Below, piece by piece: positions 50,702 through 58,769 of a DNA stretch of 64,000 bases. The notes beneath the pieces were generated by a model. It was not told the DNA's origin and did not search any database. It saw only the letters and a list, made by a program, of their open reading frames with translations. The DNA is taken from the NCBI RefSeq assembly GCF_034092465.1, contig NZ_CP139303.1:1731923-1795922 (forward strand), in the 5' to 3' direction. This stretch comes from Prochlorococcus sp. MIT 1223 (GTDB lineage Bacteria > Cyanobacteriota > Cyanobacteriia > PCC-6307 > Cyanobiaceae). The first letter of the stretch is position 1. Each line of letters starts with the position of its first letter. A program made the translations under genes and the position numbers.

Positions 50702-52117
50702 ATGAGTAAGAAGTACGATGCTGGCGTTAAGGAGTACAGAGACACCTACTGGACTCCCGATTACGTCCCCCTAGACACTGACCTTTTAGCCTGCTTTAAA
50801 TGCACTGGTCAGGAAGGCGTTCCGAAAGAAGAGGTTGCTGCTGCTGTTGCTGCTGAGTCCTCAACAGGTACTTGGTCTACAGTTTGGTCTGAGCTTTTAA
50901 CTGACCTTGAATTTTATAAAGGTCGTTGTTATCGCATTGAGGATGTGCCTGGAGATAAGGAATCCTTCTATGCCTTTATCGCTTATCCCCTAGACCTTTT
51001 TGAAGAAGGTTCAATTACAAACGTTTTGACTTCTTTAGTTGGTAACGTTTTTGGATTTAAAGCCTTAAGACATTTACGTCTTGAAGATATTCGCTTCCCA
51101 ATGGCGTTTATTAAGACTTGTGGTGGTCCTCCAAACGGCATCCAAGTGGAACGTGACCGTTTGAATAAGTACGGTAGACCTCTTCTTGGTTGCACTATTA
51201 AGCCAAAACTAGGTCTTTCTGGTAAAAACTACGGACGTGTTGTTTATGAATGTCTTCGTGGTGGACTAGATCTAACAAAAGATGATGAAAACATCAACTC
51301 ACAGCCATTCCAAAGATGGAGAGAACGTTTTGAGTTTGTGGCAGAAGCTGTAAAGCTTGCACAACAAGAAACAGGTGAGATAAAAGGTCATTATCTAAAC
51401 TGTACTGCTACTACACCTGAAGAGATGTATGAGCGTGCTGAGTTCGCTAAAGAACTCGGACAGCCAATAATCATGCATGACTACATAACAGGTGGATTTA
51501 CGGCTAATACTGGTCTGGCTAATTGGTGTCGTAAGAACGGAATGCTTCTGCACATTCACCGTGCGATGCATGCTGTTATTGACCGTCATCCCAAGCATGG
51601 TATACATTTCCGTGTCCTAGCGAAGTGTCTACGCCTTTCTGGTGGAGATCAACTTCATACAGGAACGGTTGTTGGAAAGCTTGAAGGAGACAGACAGACA
51701 ACTCTTGGATATATTGACAACCTTCGTGAATCCTTTGTCCCTGAAGATCGTACTCGCGGTAACTTCTTTGATCAGGATTGGGGTTCAATGCCAGGAGTAT
51801 TTGCGGTTGCTTCAGGTGGAATTCATGTTTGGCACATGCCTGCATTGCTAGCAATTTTTGGAGATGACTCTTGTCTTCAGTTTGGTGGAGGAACTCATGG
51901 ACACCCATGGGGTTCTGCTGCTGGTGCTGCTGCAAACAGAGTGGCTCTAGAAGCTTGTGTTAAAGCACGTAATGCTGGTCGCGAAATTGAGAAAGAAAGT
52001 CGCGACATCCTTTTGGAAGCTGCAAAACATAGCCCAGAGTTGGCTATCGCGCTAGAGACATGGAAGGAGATTAAGTTCGAATTCGACACTGTCGACAAGC
52101 TCGACGTACAGGGATGA
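50702..52117 (+). CDS. rbcL: RuBisCO large subunit, form IA
   Basis: Catalytic subunit of CO2 fixation. 471 residues: [18 protein letters not shown] start, [22 protein letters not shown] with a substrate Lys, the carbamylated Lys in [12 protein letters not shown] (about residue 197), [12 protein letters not shown], loop 6 [13 protein letters not shown] and [11 protein letters not shown]. The form IA (alpha-carboxysomal) type follows from linkage to csoS genes. An AGGATTTTCCT precedes the ATG. A strong hairpin lies 7 bases after the stop. Confidence 0.99.
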   Translation: MSKKYDAGVKEYRDTYWTPDYVPLDTDLLACFKCTGQEGVPKEEVAAAVAAESSTGTWSTVWSELLTDLEFYKGRCYRIEDVPGDKESFYAFIAYPLDLFEEGSITNVLTSLVGNVFGFKALRHLRLEDIRFPMAFIKTCGGPPNGIQVERDRLNKYGRPLLGCTIKPKLGLSGKNYGRVVYECLRGGLDLTKDDENINSQPFQRWRERFEFVAEAVKLAQQETGEIKGHYLNCTATTPEEMYERAEFAKELGQPIIMHDYITGGFTANTGLANWCRKNGMLLHIHRAMHAVIDRHPKHGIHFRVLAKCLRLSGGDQLHTGTVVGKLEGDRQTTLGYIDNLRESFVPEDRTRGNFFDQDWGSMPGVFAVASGGIHVWHMPALLAIFGDDSCLQFGGGTHGHPWGSAAGAAANRVALEACVKARNAGREIEKESRDILLEAAKHSPELAIALETWKEIKFEFDTVDKLDVQG

Positions 52118-52123
52118 AGTTAA

Positions 52124-52145
52124 GAGGAGACAATTTTGTCTCCTC
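52124..52145 (+). terminator. Strong hairpin between rbcL and rbcS
   Basis: GAGGAGACA (52124-52132), loop AATT, TGTCTCCTC (52137-52145): a perfect 9-bp stem starting 7 bases after the rbcL stop codon; GTT/AAC can extend it past a two-base bulge. No T-run follows. It is better read as a processing or 3'-protection structure within the operon than as a full terminator. Confidence 0.55.
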
Positions 52146-52213
52146 AACCTTTCTTCTTAGAACGTCTCCGGGCACAGTTCCGGCTATTCACTATTCACAC
52201 TCTTAAGTTCACC

Positions 52214-52555
52214 ATGCCTTTCCAGAGCACAGTTGGTGACTACGCAACAGTCGCCACCCTGGAAACATTCGGCTTCTTACCGCCGATGACCCAGGAAGAA
52301 ATTTACGATCAAATTGCTTACATAATTGCGCAGGGCTGGAGTCCTGTTATTGAGCACGTTCACCCAAGTGGATCCATGCAGACTTATTGGTCTTATTGGA
52401 AACTACCTTTCTTTGGTGAAAAAGATCTCAACTTAATTGTGAGTGAGCTAGAGGCTTGCCATCGTGCATACCCTGACCATCATGTTCGCATAATTGGTTA
52501 TGACGCTTACACACAGAGTCAAGGCACTGCATTTGTAGTGTTCGAAGGCCGTTGA
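52214..52555 (+). CDS. rbcS: RuBisCO small subunit, form IA
   Basis: Caps the RuBisCO L8 core and, in alpha-carboxysomes, contributes to CsoS2 docking. 113 residues from the ATG at 52214: MPFQSTVGDYATVATLETFGFLPPMTQEEIYDQI, GWSPVIEHVHPSG, the YWKLPFFG segment and a C-terminal YDAYTQSQGTAFVVFEG. Upstream in-frame sequence is open but starts with a GTC/TTG-type codon and is not conserved in my view. A hairpin follows its stop codon by 21 bases. Confidence 0.97.
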   Translation: MPFQSTVGDYATVATLETFGFLPPMTQEEIYDQIAYIIAQGWSPVIEHVHPSGSMQTYWSYWKLPFFGEKDLNLIVSELEACHRAYPDHHVRIIGYDAYTQSQGTAFVVFEGR

Positions 52556-52576
52556 TTTTACGGTATTAATTAACTA

Positions 52577-52601
52577 AGCCCCGAAAAATTTTTTCGGGGC
52601 T
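52577..52601 (+). terminator. GC-rich hairpin between rbcS and csoS2
   Basis: AGCCCCGAAAAA (52577-52588) and TTTTTTCGGGGCT (52589-52601) form a near-perfect palindrome; the practical stem is about 10 bp with an AATT-type loop, the most stable hairpin in the window. The T residues lie within the stem rather than after it. It sits 58 bases before the csoS2 start and would separate abundant rbcLS message from the downstream genes by partial termination or stabilisation. Confidence 0.6.
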
Positions 52602-52659
52602 GAAGTTTTCCCGAGGATTATTAATCCTCATTGTCCTAAGACATTTACATTGGGCTGTC

Positions 52660-55041
52660 ATGGCAAACAAATCCAGTCGAGAACTTGCACTTGAGCGTCG
52701 TAAGGCACTTAGTGATGGTGGGAAAAAGGCATCTGTATTACATGCTTCTAGTCCTAATAGAGTTCGGTCGGCTATAGACGCTCGTGTAACGAGGACAGAC
52801 CAGTCTTACTTAAAGAAAAATGCAAATAAGCCTTCTTCAAGTCCAGGTAGACATGATTCAATTTTATCTGCCTCTAATTCTGCCCCTAAAATGAGTGCCT
52901 CTTCTAATCGTCGGATTCAGCCAATAAGTAATCCAAGTAGAGATCTTGTTTTAGCTAGACGTGTAGCTCTTTCTACTAAAGGTAAATCAGCTAGTACAAG
53001 TAAAGACAGAACAAGAGGAGATCTAGCAAGGACTTCTTCCCCTTCATATCCTGCTACAACACCTGCTTCTACTACTAAGTCAGGTTCCTCTTGTCAGAAA
53101 GAAAATTCTAAAGATGCAAAACCCACTATTAATACAGTTAAAACTTCAAGCCTTTCAAAAACTTCTGGTGGAAGACGTAACGTTCAAAAACGTCGCCCTA
53201 TTGAGAATTCAAGCAGAGCTCTTGTGTTAGCAAGAAGAGAAGCTCTTTCTAAGCATGGTAAGTCTGCTGGGCATAAGGCTACTTCTGCTGCTTCAGTTGC
53301 TCGTCATGGAAACCCAGACTTATCTAGTAGAGAAATTGCTTTGCGTGTTAGAGAATTGCGAAGTAAATCAGGCGCTACTGGGAAACAGCGTTCAGGAGGT
53401 ACTAGACCTTGTGGACCAAATCGTAATGGGTCAAAACAAAAAGCTACTCCAGACGCACATTGGAAAGTTGGTGTTAGTGAGACATCCTCTGGACAAGTTG
53501 TTACTGGAACTCAAGCGAATAGATCTGTAAAAACTACTGGAAATGAGTCAAGTACATGTCGCTCCGTTACTGGAACTCAGTATGTAGGAGTAGATACAAT
53601 TGAAACTTTTTGTAAGTCATCTCCTTCCTATAAGCAGCCTTCTAAGGTTGGCGTAACAAATACATCACATGGCAATGTAGTTACAGGAAATGAAGTAGGG
53701 AGATCGGAGAAGGTTACCGGTGATGAGCCTGGTACTTGTAAAAATCTTACTGGGACCGAATATATTTCAGCTAATCAATCAAATGAATATTGTGGTGCAG
53801 TTAATCAATCTCCACGCAAAGTAGGGCATAGTCAAACTTTGGATGGAAGGAGTGTTACAGGAGTGATGGTAGGTCGCTCTAGCAATGTTACTGGCAATGA
53901 AGCTGGTTCTGGAAGAGGTCTTACAGGTGATCAGTACATAGGGGATGATCCAATACCTTCTGGTCGTCCTGCTCAGAAAGTAGGTTCTTTAAATACAGTT
54001 AGGGGTTCAGGTGTTACTGGAACAGACGTGGCAAGGTCAGAGTGGGTAACTGGAAACGAAGCTGGAAGCTGTAAACGAGTAACAGGTGATGAATATGTGG
54101 GGGCTGAGCAATACCAATCATTCTGTGGGAATAAGCCTGCTCCGGAAGCAGCAAAAGTTGGATTGAGTCTCACAAATAAATCTCAATCTGTTAGTGGAAC
54201 AATGACTGGGCGTTCAGAGTTGGTAACAGGGGACGAGCCAGGAAGTAATAAAGCTGTAACGGGTACTCCTTATGCAGGGTTAGAGCAATCTTCGCAGTTT
54301 GGAAATGCTAGCAATACTAAAGAAATTCAACAAAGGACTCCAAAAAGACTTGGTACCCCTGGATCAAATTTAACTGGACTGCAACCAGGGATAGGAGGAG
54401 TTATGACTGGTGCAGAAAAAGGTGCTTGTGAGCCTTTAACGGGTACTCCCTACATAGGCGGTGATCAATTGGATAAAGCATGTGGAACTTCTTCTGTAGG
54501 TATTGATAGTAATGAACCTAATAATGCGCCATGGACTGAATTCAGTGTTCAATCCCCCGCGAGATCGGCACAAGGAAATAGAGAAAAAGCTTCTTCTGTA
54601 ACTGGTAACCGTTATGAAGATAGTTCGAGGATTACTGGTCCATTTGATATGGCTGCCAATAAAATCACTGGAACTGAACAATTTCGTTTTGATAATAAGG
54701 AGTTTCAACAAAAACAGTTAAACAAAGAAGCTGCAATAGATGTAAACAAATCTGAGCAAGTGAAAGAATCTAGACCTGTGTCACGTGTTACTGGTGAGGG
54801 GCAATCAGCCGGTTTAAATATCACTGGAGACGATTGGGATCGTGGAGATAGTGTTACAGGAACAGAAGGTGTATCGGCTCGTCGTCGTAATCCATCACGT
54901 CCAGGAGGTAGAACAGCTATGCGAGAGTTTGAGGCAAAGCGGAACCAAGAATTGCCAGAACCTGATTTTCTTATAACTGGATCTAGTGGTAATACTAGGG
55001 ATGGTCAAATGGTTACTTTCTCAGGCGGAGCGAGGGGGTAG
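52660..55041 (+). CDS. csoS2: Carboxysome assembly scaffold CsoS2
   Basis: Large disordered scaffold that ties RuBisCO to the shell. 793 residues in one uninterrupted frame. Four N-repeats of the SRxLxLxRRxALSxxGK type lie near 6-24, 93-112, 185-204 and 222-241 and are basic RuBisCO-binding helices. From about 268 come six M-repeats built as KVGxSxT...VTGTxxGRS...VTGDExG...VTGTxYxG; repeats 1, 2, 4 and 6 carry the paired Cys, repeats 3 and 5 lack them. The C-terminal region (about 640-793) has the shell-binding ITG motifs. No slippery frameshift is required here. Confidence 0.97.
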   Translation: MANKSSRELALERRKALSDGGKKASVLHASSPNRVRSAIDARVTRTDQSYLKKNANKPSSSPGRHDSILSASNSAPKMSASSNRRIQPISNPSRDLVLARRVALSTKGKSASTSKDRTRGDLARTSSPSYPATTPASTTKSGSSCQKENSKDAKPTINTVKTSSLSKTSGGRRNVQKRRPIENSSRALVLARREALSKHGKSAGHKATSAASVARHGNPDLSSREIALRVRELRSKSGATGKQRSGGTRPCGPNRNGSKQKATPDAHWKVGVSETSSGQVVTGTQANRSVKTTGNESSTCRSVTGTQYVGVDTIETFCKSSPSYKQPSKVGVTNTSHGNVVTGNEVGRSEKVTGDEPGTCKNLTGTEYISANQSNEYCGAVNQSPRKVGHSQTLDGRSVTGVMVGRSSNVTGNEAGSGRGLTGDQYIGDDPIPSGRPAQKVGSLNTVRGSGVTGTDVARSEWVTGNEAGSCKRVTGDEYVGAEQYQSFCGNKPAPEAAKVGLSLTNKSQSVSGTMTGRSELVTGDEPGSNKAVTGTPYAGLEQSSQFGNASNTKEIQQRTPKRLGTPGSNLTGLQPGIGGVMTGAEKGACEPLTGTPYIGGDQLDKACGTSSVGIDSNEPNNAPWTEFSVQSPARSAQGNREKASSVTGNRYEDSSRITGPFDMAANKITGTEQFRFDNKEFQQKQLNKEAAIDVNKSEQVKESRPVSRVTGEGQSAGLNITGDDWDRGDSVTGTEGVSARRRNPSRPGGRTAMREFEAKRNQELPEPDFLITGSSGNTRDGQMVTFSGGARG

Positions 55042-55045
55042 TTAA

Positions 55046-56578
55046 TTGATGGCCTATAGACGACCTTTGGCCAAAGATATTCAACGTATTAAAGGACCAA
55101 CTGCGCCTAGAAAACGTTTTGAAAACTTTGAAGAGACCCGTGCCATCGCGAGTGAAACTATTGAGAGTGCAGTTTGTCACCCATTGACAAATACTTCACA
55201 GAATAAAATTCTTGAGGATTATGAACATTCAGTAAAGGGAAGTTTTGACAAAATAGTACCAGTTTTAAAAAGTATTTCTTCCATTCAAAATAGTAATGAC
55301 TTTATACTTCAAGCGCAGAAATTAGCTATTGAAGAATTAGGATTTGAACTTCCTCTGCATGTATTAGAAAAAGCCTGGGTTCGTCCATTGGATATGAGGG
55401 CTTTATTTGCTTGGTCTGTTTTCCAAGCTCATCAAAAAGCAAGCGCTGAATTCTTTAACTCCGATCCTTTGAATGGCTCTGAAAAAAGTCCTTTGGCAAA
55501 AAAATTTCAGTCTTTTCTTCTCGAATGTGGGTTCCATTTATTGGACGTTACTCCTTGCTCAGATGGAAGATTGGCTCATTCCATTGCATATGCGATGAGA
55601 ATACCCTTTAGCTCTGTTAGACGTCGGTCTCATGCAGGAGCTCTTTTTGATATTGAAAGAACAGTTAACCGTTGGATCAAAACTGAACATAAGAGATTTA
55701 GAGAAAATATGCCTAATGAGGCACATACTCCAACCCGTTATTTAAAAGTAGTTACTTATCATTTCAGTTCAATTGATCCGAAACATCAAGGATGCGCAGC
55801 TCATGGAAGTGATGATGTGCTAGCCGCTAAAGCCGGTTTTCAGAGACTATTAGATTTCAGGAAAGCCGTAGAAAATAGTTTTTGTTGTGGTGCCTCTGTT
55901 GACCTTTTGTTAATTGGTTTAGATACCGATACAGATTCTATTCGTATACACGTACCTGATAAAGATAGTAAGACTGATTTAAGTAGTTGGGTTTCCTCTC
56001 AGGATTTATATCGATTAACTCATCATTTATCTGCTTCTATGGCACTCAAAAAAATAAAAGAAGTTATCAAACAGAAATCAACTGGTAATACTGAAGTTGG
56101 CATGATTAACTTTATCGCAAAATTGATTGAAAATAACTTCTCTCAAATTGACTACGTGCGACATCTTCATAGTGGGCCGTATCCCGATGCTGGTCATGCA
56201 GAACGTTTTATTGGAGTAGGTATAGGTTTTAAAGAAGTTCATCTAAGAAATCTCACTTACTTTGCCCATCTTGATACAGTTGAAGAGGGAGCACCAGACT
56301 TAGATGTAGGGATAAAAATTTTCAAGGGTCTAAACGTTATTCGAGATTTACCTATACCTGTAGTAATTCGATTTGATTATTCGGGTAGAGTTCCTGGTGA
56401 AAGAGAAAGGGCTATTGATGATTGTCTACGTGTAAGGAATGCGATATCAAATAGATATCGTAGTCTTGTAGATGATGGTCTTCTCCATACATTACTTACT
56501 ATTCGAGATAGAGATCTGAAAGACCCAGCTGAGGTTGTAGGTTCTTCTCTTGACTCAATTCCTAAGGAGGCTCATTAA
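55046..56578 (+). CDS. csoSCA: Carboxysomal carbonic anhydrase
   Basis: Converts bicarbonate to CO2 inside the carboxysome (a diverged beta-class enzyme, formerly csoS3). 510 residues: an N-terminal RuBisCO/CsoS2-interacting extension, a helical domain, then the catalytic domain with the CSDGRLAH Cys-Asp-Arg turn, the zinc His in VVTYHFSSIDP, the Cys in HQGCAAHGSDD, and a C-terminal pseudo-duplicated domain. It begins 4 bp after the csoS2 stop and is followed directly by csoS4A. No premature stop is seen. Confidence 0.96.
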   Translation: MMAYRRPLAKDIQRIKGPTAPRKRFENFEETRAIASETIESAVCHPLTNTSQNKILEDYEHSVKGSFDKIVPVLKSISSIQNSNDFILQAQKLAIEELGFELPLHVLEKAWVRPLDMRALFAWSVFQAHQKASAEFFNSDPLNGSEKSPLAKKFQSFLLECGFHLLDVTPCSDGRLAHSIAYAMRIPFSSVRRRSHAGALFDIERTVNRWIKTEHKRFRENMPNEAHTPTRYLKVVTYHFSSIDPKHQGCAAHGSDDVLAAKAGFQRLLDFRKAVENSFCCGASVDLLLIGLDTDTDSIRIHVPDKDSKTDLSSWVSSQDLYRLTHHLSASMALKKIKEVIKQKSTGNTEVGMINFIAKLIENNFSQIDYVRHLHSGPYPDAGHAERFIGVGIGFKEVHLRNLTYFAHLDTVEEGAPDLDVGIKIFKGLNVIRDLPIPVVIRFDYSGRVPGERERAIDDCLRVRNAISNRYRSLVDDGLLHTLLTIRDRDLKDPAEVVGSSLDSIPKEAH

Positions 56579-56579
56579 A

Positions 56580-56855
56580 ATGCTTATTTGTAAAGTCTTA
56601 AAACCGCTTGTATCAACCAATCGAATTCCTGGATTTGAACATAAACATCTTCAGGTTGTTTTAGATGGTAGTTCTAAAAAGGTTGCTGTTGATGCTGTTG
56701 GTTGTAAACCTGATGATTGGGTTATTTGTGTAGGTAGCTCCGCCGCTAGAGAAGCTGCAGGAAGCAAGTCATACCCAAGTGACCTGACTATTGTTGGGAT
56801 TATTGACCATTGGGATCCTGACAATTCTAGAAGAAGTGATGGAGGTACGAGTTAA
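56580..56855 (+). CDS. csoS4A: Carboxysome vertex pentamer A
   Basis: BMV-family pentamer that plugs shell vertices. 91 residues from ATG 56580: MLICKVLKPLVSTNRIPGFEHKHLQVVLD, the Gly-rich VGCKPDDWVICVGSSAA and ITIVGIIDHWD-like end, matching the family. A good AAGGAGG ribosome-binding site (within the end of csoSCA) precedes it. The stop TAA shares its last base with the csoS4B ATG, so the pentamers are translated together. Confidence 0.95.
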   Translation: MLICKVLKPLVSTNRIPGFEHKHLQVVLDGSSKKVAVDAVGCKPDDWVICVGSSAAREAAGSKSYPSDLTIVGIIDHWDPDNSRRSDGGTS

Positions 56856-57106
56856 TGGAAATTATGCAAGTCATGGGGCGATTGGTTTGTACTCAAAGAG
56901 TCCCAGGCCTAGGTCATATGCATTTAAGAATTCTGCGAAATAATAAAGGTAAGGATTTAGTTGCAGTAGATCCAGTTGGAGCGAGGGAAGGTAATTGGGT
57001 CTTTACGGCTAGTGGTTCTGCTGCAAGATTTGCCTGCCAGGACCCCACCACTCAAACTGATTTGACCATAGGAGGAATTATTGATTATTGGACACCCGAC
57101 GGGTAA
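56855..57106 (+). CDS. csoS4B: Carboxysome vertex pentamer B
   Basis: Second vertex protein, 83 residues: MGRLVCTQRVPGLGHMHLRIL, VAVDPVGAREGNWVFTASGSAARFAC and DLTIGGIIDYW. It parallels CsoS4A residue for residue in the BMV fold but is shorter. Start TAATG overlap with csoS4A. It is usually needed together with CsoS4A for a closed shell; that is family knowledge. Confidence 0.95.
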   Translation: MEIMQVMGRLVCTQRVPGLGHMHLRILRNNKGKDLVAVDPVGAREGNWVFTASGSAARFACQDPTTQTDLTIGGIIDYWTPDG

Positions 57107-57153
57107 ATGTACTAATACCTTTTACTCTCTTTGCTCCTCTATCTGTTTCTTCA

Positions 57154-57726
57154 ATGCCTACTCCGTCAAAGCGAGATACTTCTAGAAAATCTATACCTTC
57201 TAAAGAGGTAGATACATCACTCTCAGATCCCTCTAAACAAATAGTAGATGTTTCACCTAATCCACCAATTAAGGGAGAAGATACACCTAAACGAAATTCT
57301 CAAAATAATAAAAGTTCCACTGTTGCTCCTGCTAAGAAAAAACCTTTTACCTCTACTAAGAGTAATGATGGTGTAAAAGGTCCTTCTAAGCCATCATTTA
57401 CGACTTCCTCTGCAGGGAATAAAAATTCCTTTAAAGGGATTGCATTAGGCATGATTGAAACTAGAGGAATGGTCCCCGCAATTGAGGCAGCAGATGCTAT
57501 GACTAAAGCTGCTGAAGTTAATTTAGTTGCGAAAGAATTTGTAGGTGGTGGTTATGTCACTGTTATGGTTAGGGGCGAAACAGGTGCTGTTAATGCTTCT
57601 GTTAGAGCAGGCGCAGATGCATGCGAAAGAGTTGGAGATGGATTGGTAGCTGCTCATATTATTGCTCGACCTCATGCGGAGGTAGAGCCAGCGTTGCACC
57701 CAAGTGGTGCAAAAAGGCGTAGTTAA
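57154..57726 (+). CDS. csoS1E: CsoS1E: BMC shell protein with long disordered N-terminus
   Basis: 190 residues from ATG 57154; a TTG at 57088 would overlap csoS4B and add 22 residues. Residues 1 to about 92 are Ser/Thr/Pro/Lys-rich and probably disordered, with no hydrophobic segment. From about 95 a BMC domain nearly identical to CsoS1 begins (GIALGMIETRGMVPAIEAAD...GGGYVTVMVRGETGAVNAS). It is present in some low-light Prochlorococcus and marine Synechococcus. Whether the tail binds RuBisCO, CsoS2 or the cell interior is not evident. Confidence 0.9.
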   Translation: MPTPSKRDTSRKSIPSKEVDTSLSDPSKQIVDVSPNPPIKGEDTPKRNSQNNKSSTVAPAKKKPFTSTKSNDGVKGPSKPSFTTSSAGNKNSFKGIALGMIETRGMVPAIEAADAMTKAAEVNLVAKEFVGGGYVTVMVRGETGAVNASVRAGADACERVGDGLVAAHIIARPHAEVEPALHPSGAKRRS

Positions 57727-57771
57727 GTTGACTTGATTATTGTTAGGTTCAGATAAGTCTCAAAATTTTTT

Positions 57772-58020
57772 ATGGATAAATGGAATCTAAAAAAAAGACC
57801 AGTTTGTCTTGAAAAAAGGTTTGAATTTGAGTCGTATACAATTACTAGAGATTTTCTTGACCGCTTAGGAGATTATTGCGAAAAAGTAAAAAGATACCCT
57901 GACATAAGTTTTGGAAAGACATATGTAAATATCACATTGCGACCTGAGGATGATTCAACTGAAGCTAAGATTACTTCTTCTGAACATCAATTTGCTGAGG
58001 AGATTGATCGTCTTCTCTAG
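57772..58020 (+). CDS. acRAF: Alpha-carboxysome RuBisCO assembly factor (PCD-like)
   Basis: 82 residues with the pterin-4a-carbinolamine dehydratase fold: KRFEFESYTITRDFLDRLGDYCEKVKRYPDISFGKTYVNITL. The catalytic His residues of true PCDs (usually a HPxxxxxxxxV-type motif) are replaced, for example by RYPDISFGKTYV, so it should not be a dehydratase. Members in this position act as chaperones for form IA RuBisCO assembly. It ends the cso operon and stops 7 bp before the convergent DUF3136-like gene. Confidence 0.85.
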   Translation: MDKWNLKKRPVCLEKRFEFESYTITRDFLDRLGDYCEKVKRYPDISFGKTYVNITLRPEDDSTEAKITSSEHQFAEEIDRLL

Positions 58021-58027
58021 TTAGTAT

Positions 58028-58252
58028 TTATTCTTTTGGTTGAGAAAGGTCTCTCTTTATAAGCGCCATAAGATAGGAAGGTGACTTATATCGTCCTGGC
58101 AGGCATCTGTTAAGTGTTTCCAGGTGCCCCCAACAGACAGTCCTTTCAATCTCTTGAGCGGTACGACCCTGTTGAAGTAATCTCCTCAAAGCTTTGCAGT
58201 AGAGCGGGTAACCAGCCTCTAGCTCTCCAATCGTTAGCTTGGCTACGGTCAT
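58028..58252 (-). CDS. DUF3136-like small protein
   Basis: 74 residues from the ATG at 58252; ATG 58264 or GTG 58297 would add 4 or 15 residues. TIGELEAGYPLYCKALRRLLQQGRTAQEIERTVCWGHLETLNRCLPGRYKSP is a strongly conserved core that I associate with DUF3136, a small cyanobacterial family of unknown function. It is helical with several Cys and Arg residues. Its place tail-to-tail with acRAF and next to ridA is recurrent in picocyanobacteria by my recollection, but a carboxysome role is only inferred from that. Confidence 0.7.
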   Translation of the reverse strand: MTVAKLTIGELEAGYPLYCKALRRLLQQGRTAQEIERTVCWGHLETLNRCLPGRYKSPSYLMALIKRDLSQPKE

Positions 58253-58342
58253 ACTCGATCGCATTGCAAGTCTTAATTTAGACAATAATGTGTCCACTTT
58301 GCAAAGCGGAGTTTATTTGAAGTGGTTTGTATTTTTTGAATT

Positions 58343-58738
58343 TCACCCAAGGAATGCTACGCAGTCAATTTCTACCTTTGCTTTTTTGGGCAATCCAGAT
58401 ACTTCAACGCAAGCTCTGGCTGGGCTAACCCCATCTGAGAAAAATTCAGAGTAAATTTTATTTACTTGATTAAAGTCATTTAAATCAACTAAATAAATTG
58501 TTGTTTTAACCACGTTGCGGCTATTTGCCCCTGCTTCAGAAAGTACAGCAAGAAGATTTTTTAGAACCTGACGAGTCTCTTGTTCAATATTTCCTTCACC
58601 TATCATTTCTCCATTGGATGAATCTAAGGCGATTTGTCCAGAACAATAAAGCCATTCATTGACAAGGACAGCCTGATTGTATGGGCCTACTGGAGATGGC
58701 GCCAAGTTTGTTGTGATAGCTTGCATTGCATTACTCAT
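58343..58738 (-). CDS. ridA: RidA/YjgF-family enamine/imine deaminase
   Basis: Removes reactive enamine/imine intermediates formed by PLP enzymes, such as threonine dehydratase. 131 residues: APSPVGPYNQAVLVNEWLYCSGQIALD, then VVKTTIYLVDLNDFNQVN and SPARACVEVSGLPKKAKVEID, which contains the conserved catalytic Arg. The ATG at 58738 is preceded by no strong site. It is downstream of gloB with a 31-bp gap, same strand, so these probably share a transcript. Confidence 0.92.
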   Translation of the reverse strand: MSNAMQAITTNLAPSPVGPYNQAVLVNEWLYCSGQIALDSSNGEMIGEGNIEQETRQVLKNLLAVLSEAGANSRNVVKTTIYLVDLNDFNQVNKIYSEFFSDGVSPARACVEVSGLPKKAKVEIDCVAFLG

Positions 58739-58769
58739 TAACTTTTTTGAGGCTCTGATAAGTGTTAAT

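Noticed and set aside
51576..51935. A 119-codon minus-strand frame inside rbcL
   Set aside because: It is antisense to a certain gene, rich in Gln/His/Leu as expected from a mirror frame, and has no start context.
54436..54711. Antisense frames inside csoS2 and a plus-strand frame at 53255-53530
   Set aside because: These are mirror or shifted frames of a repetitive, low-complexity gene.
52660..55041. A programmed frameshift in csoS2, as described for some other alpha-carboxysome CsoS2 genes
   Set aside because: The gene is a single intact frame and I saw no clear slippery heptamer with a downstream stem in the middle region; a search would be needed to exclude it.
58294..58336. A CCACTT/AAGTGG stem followed by a T-rich stretch as a plus-strand terminator for the cso operon
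   Set aside because: It lies 270 bases beyond acRAF, antisense through another gene, with a long loop; a closer end is more likely.
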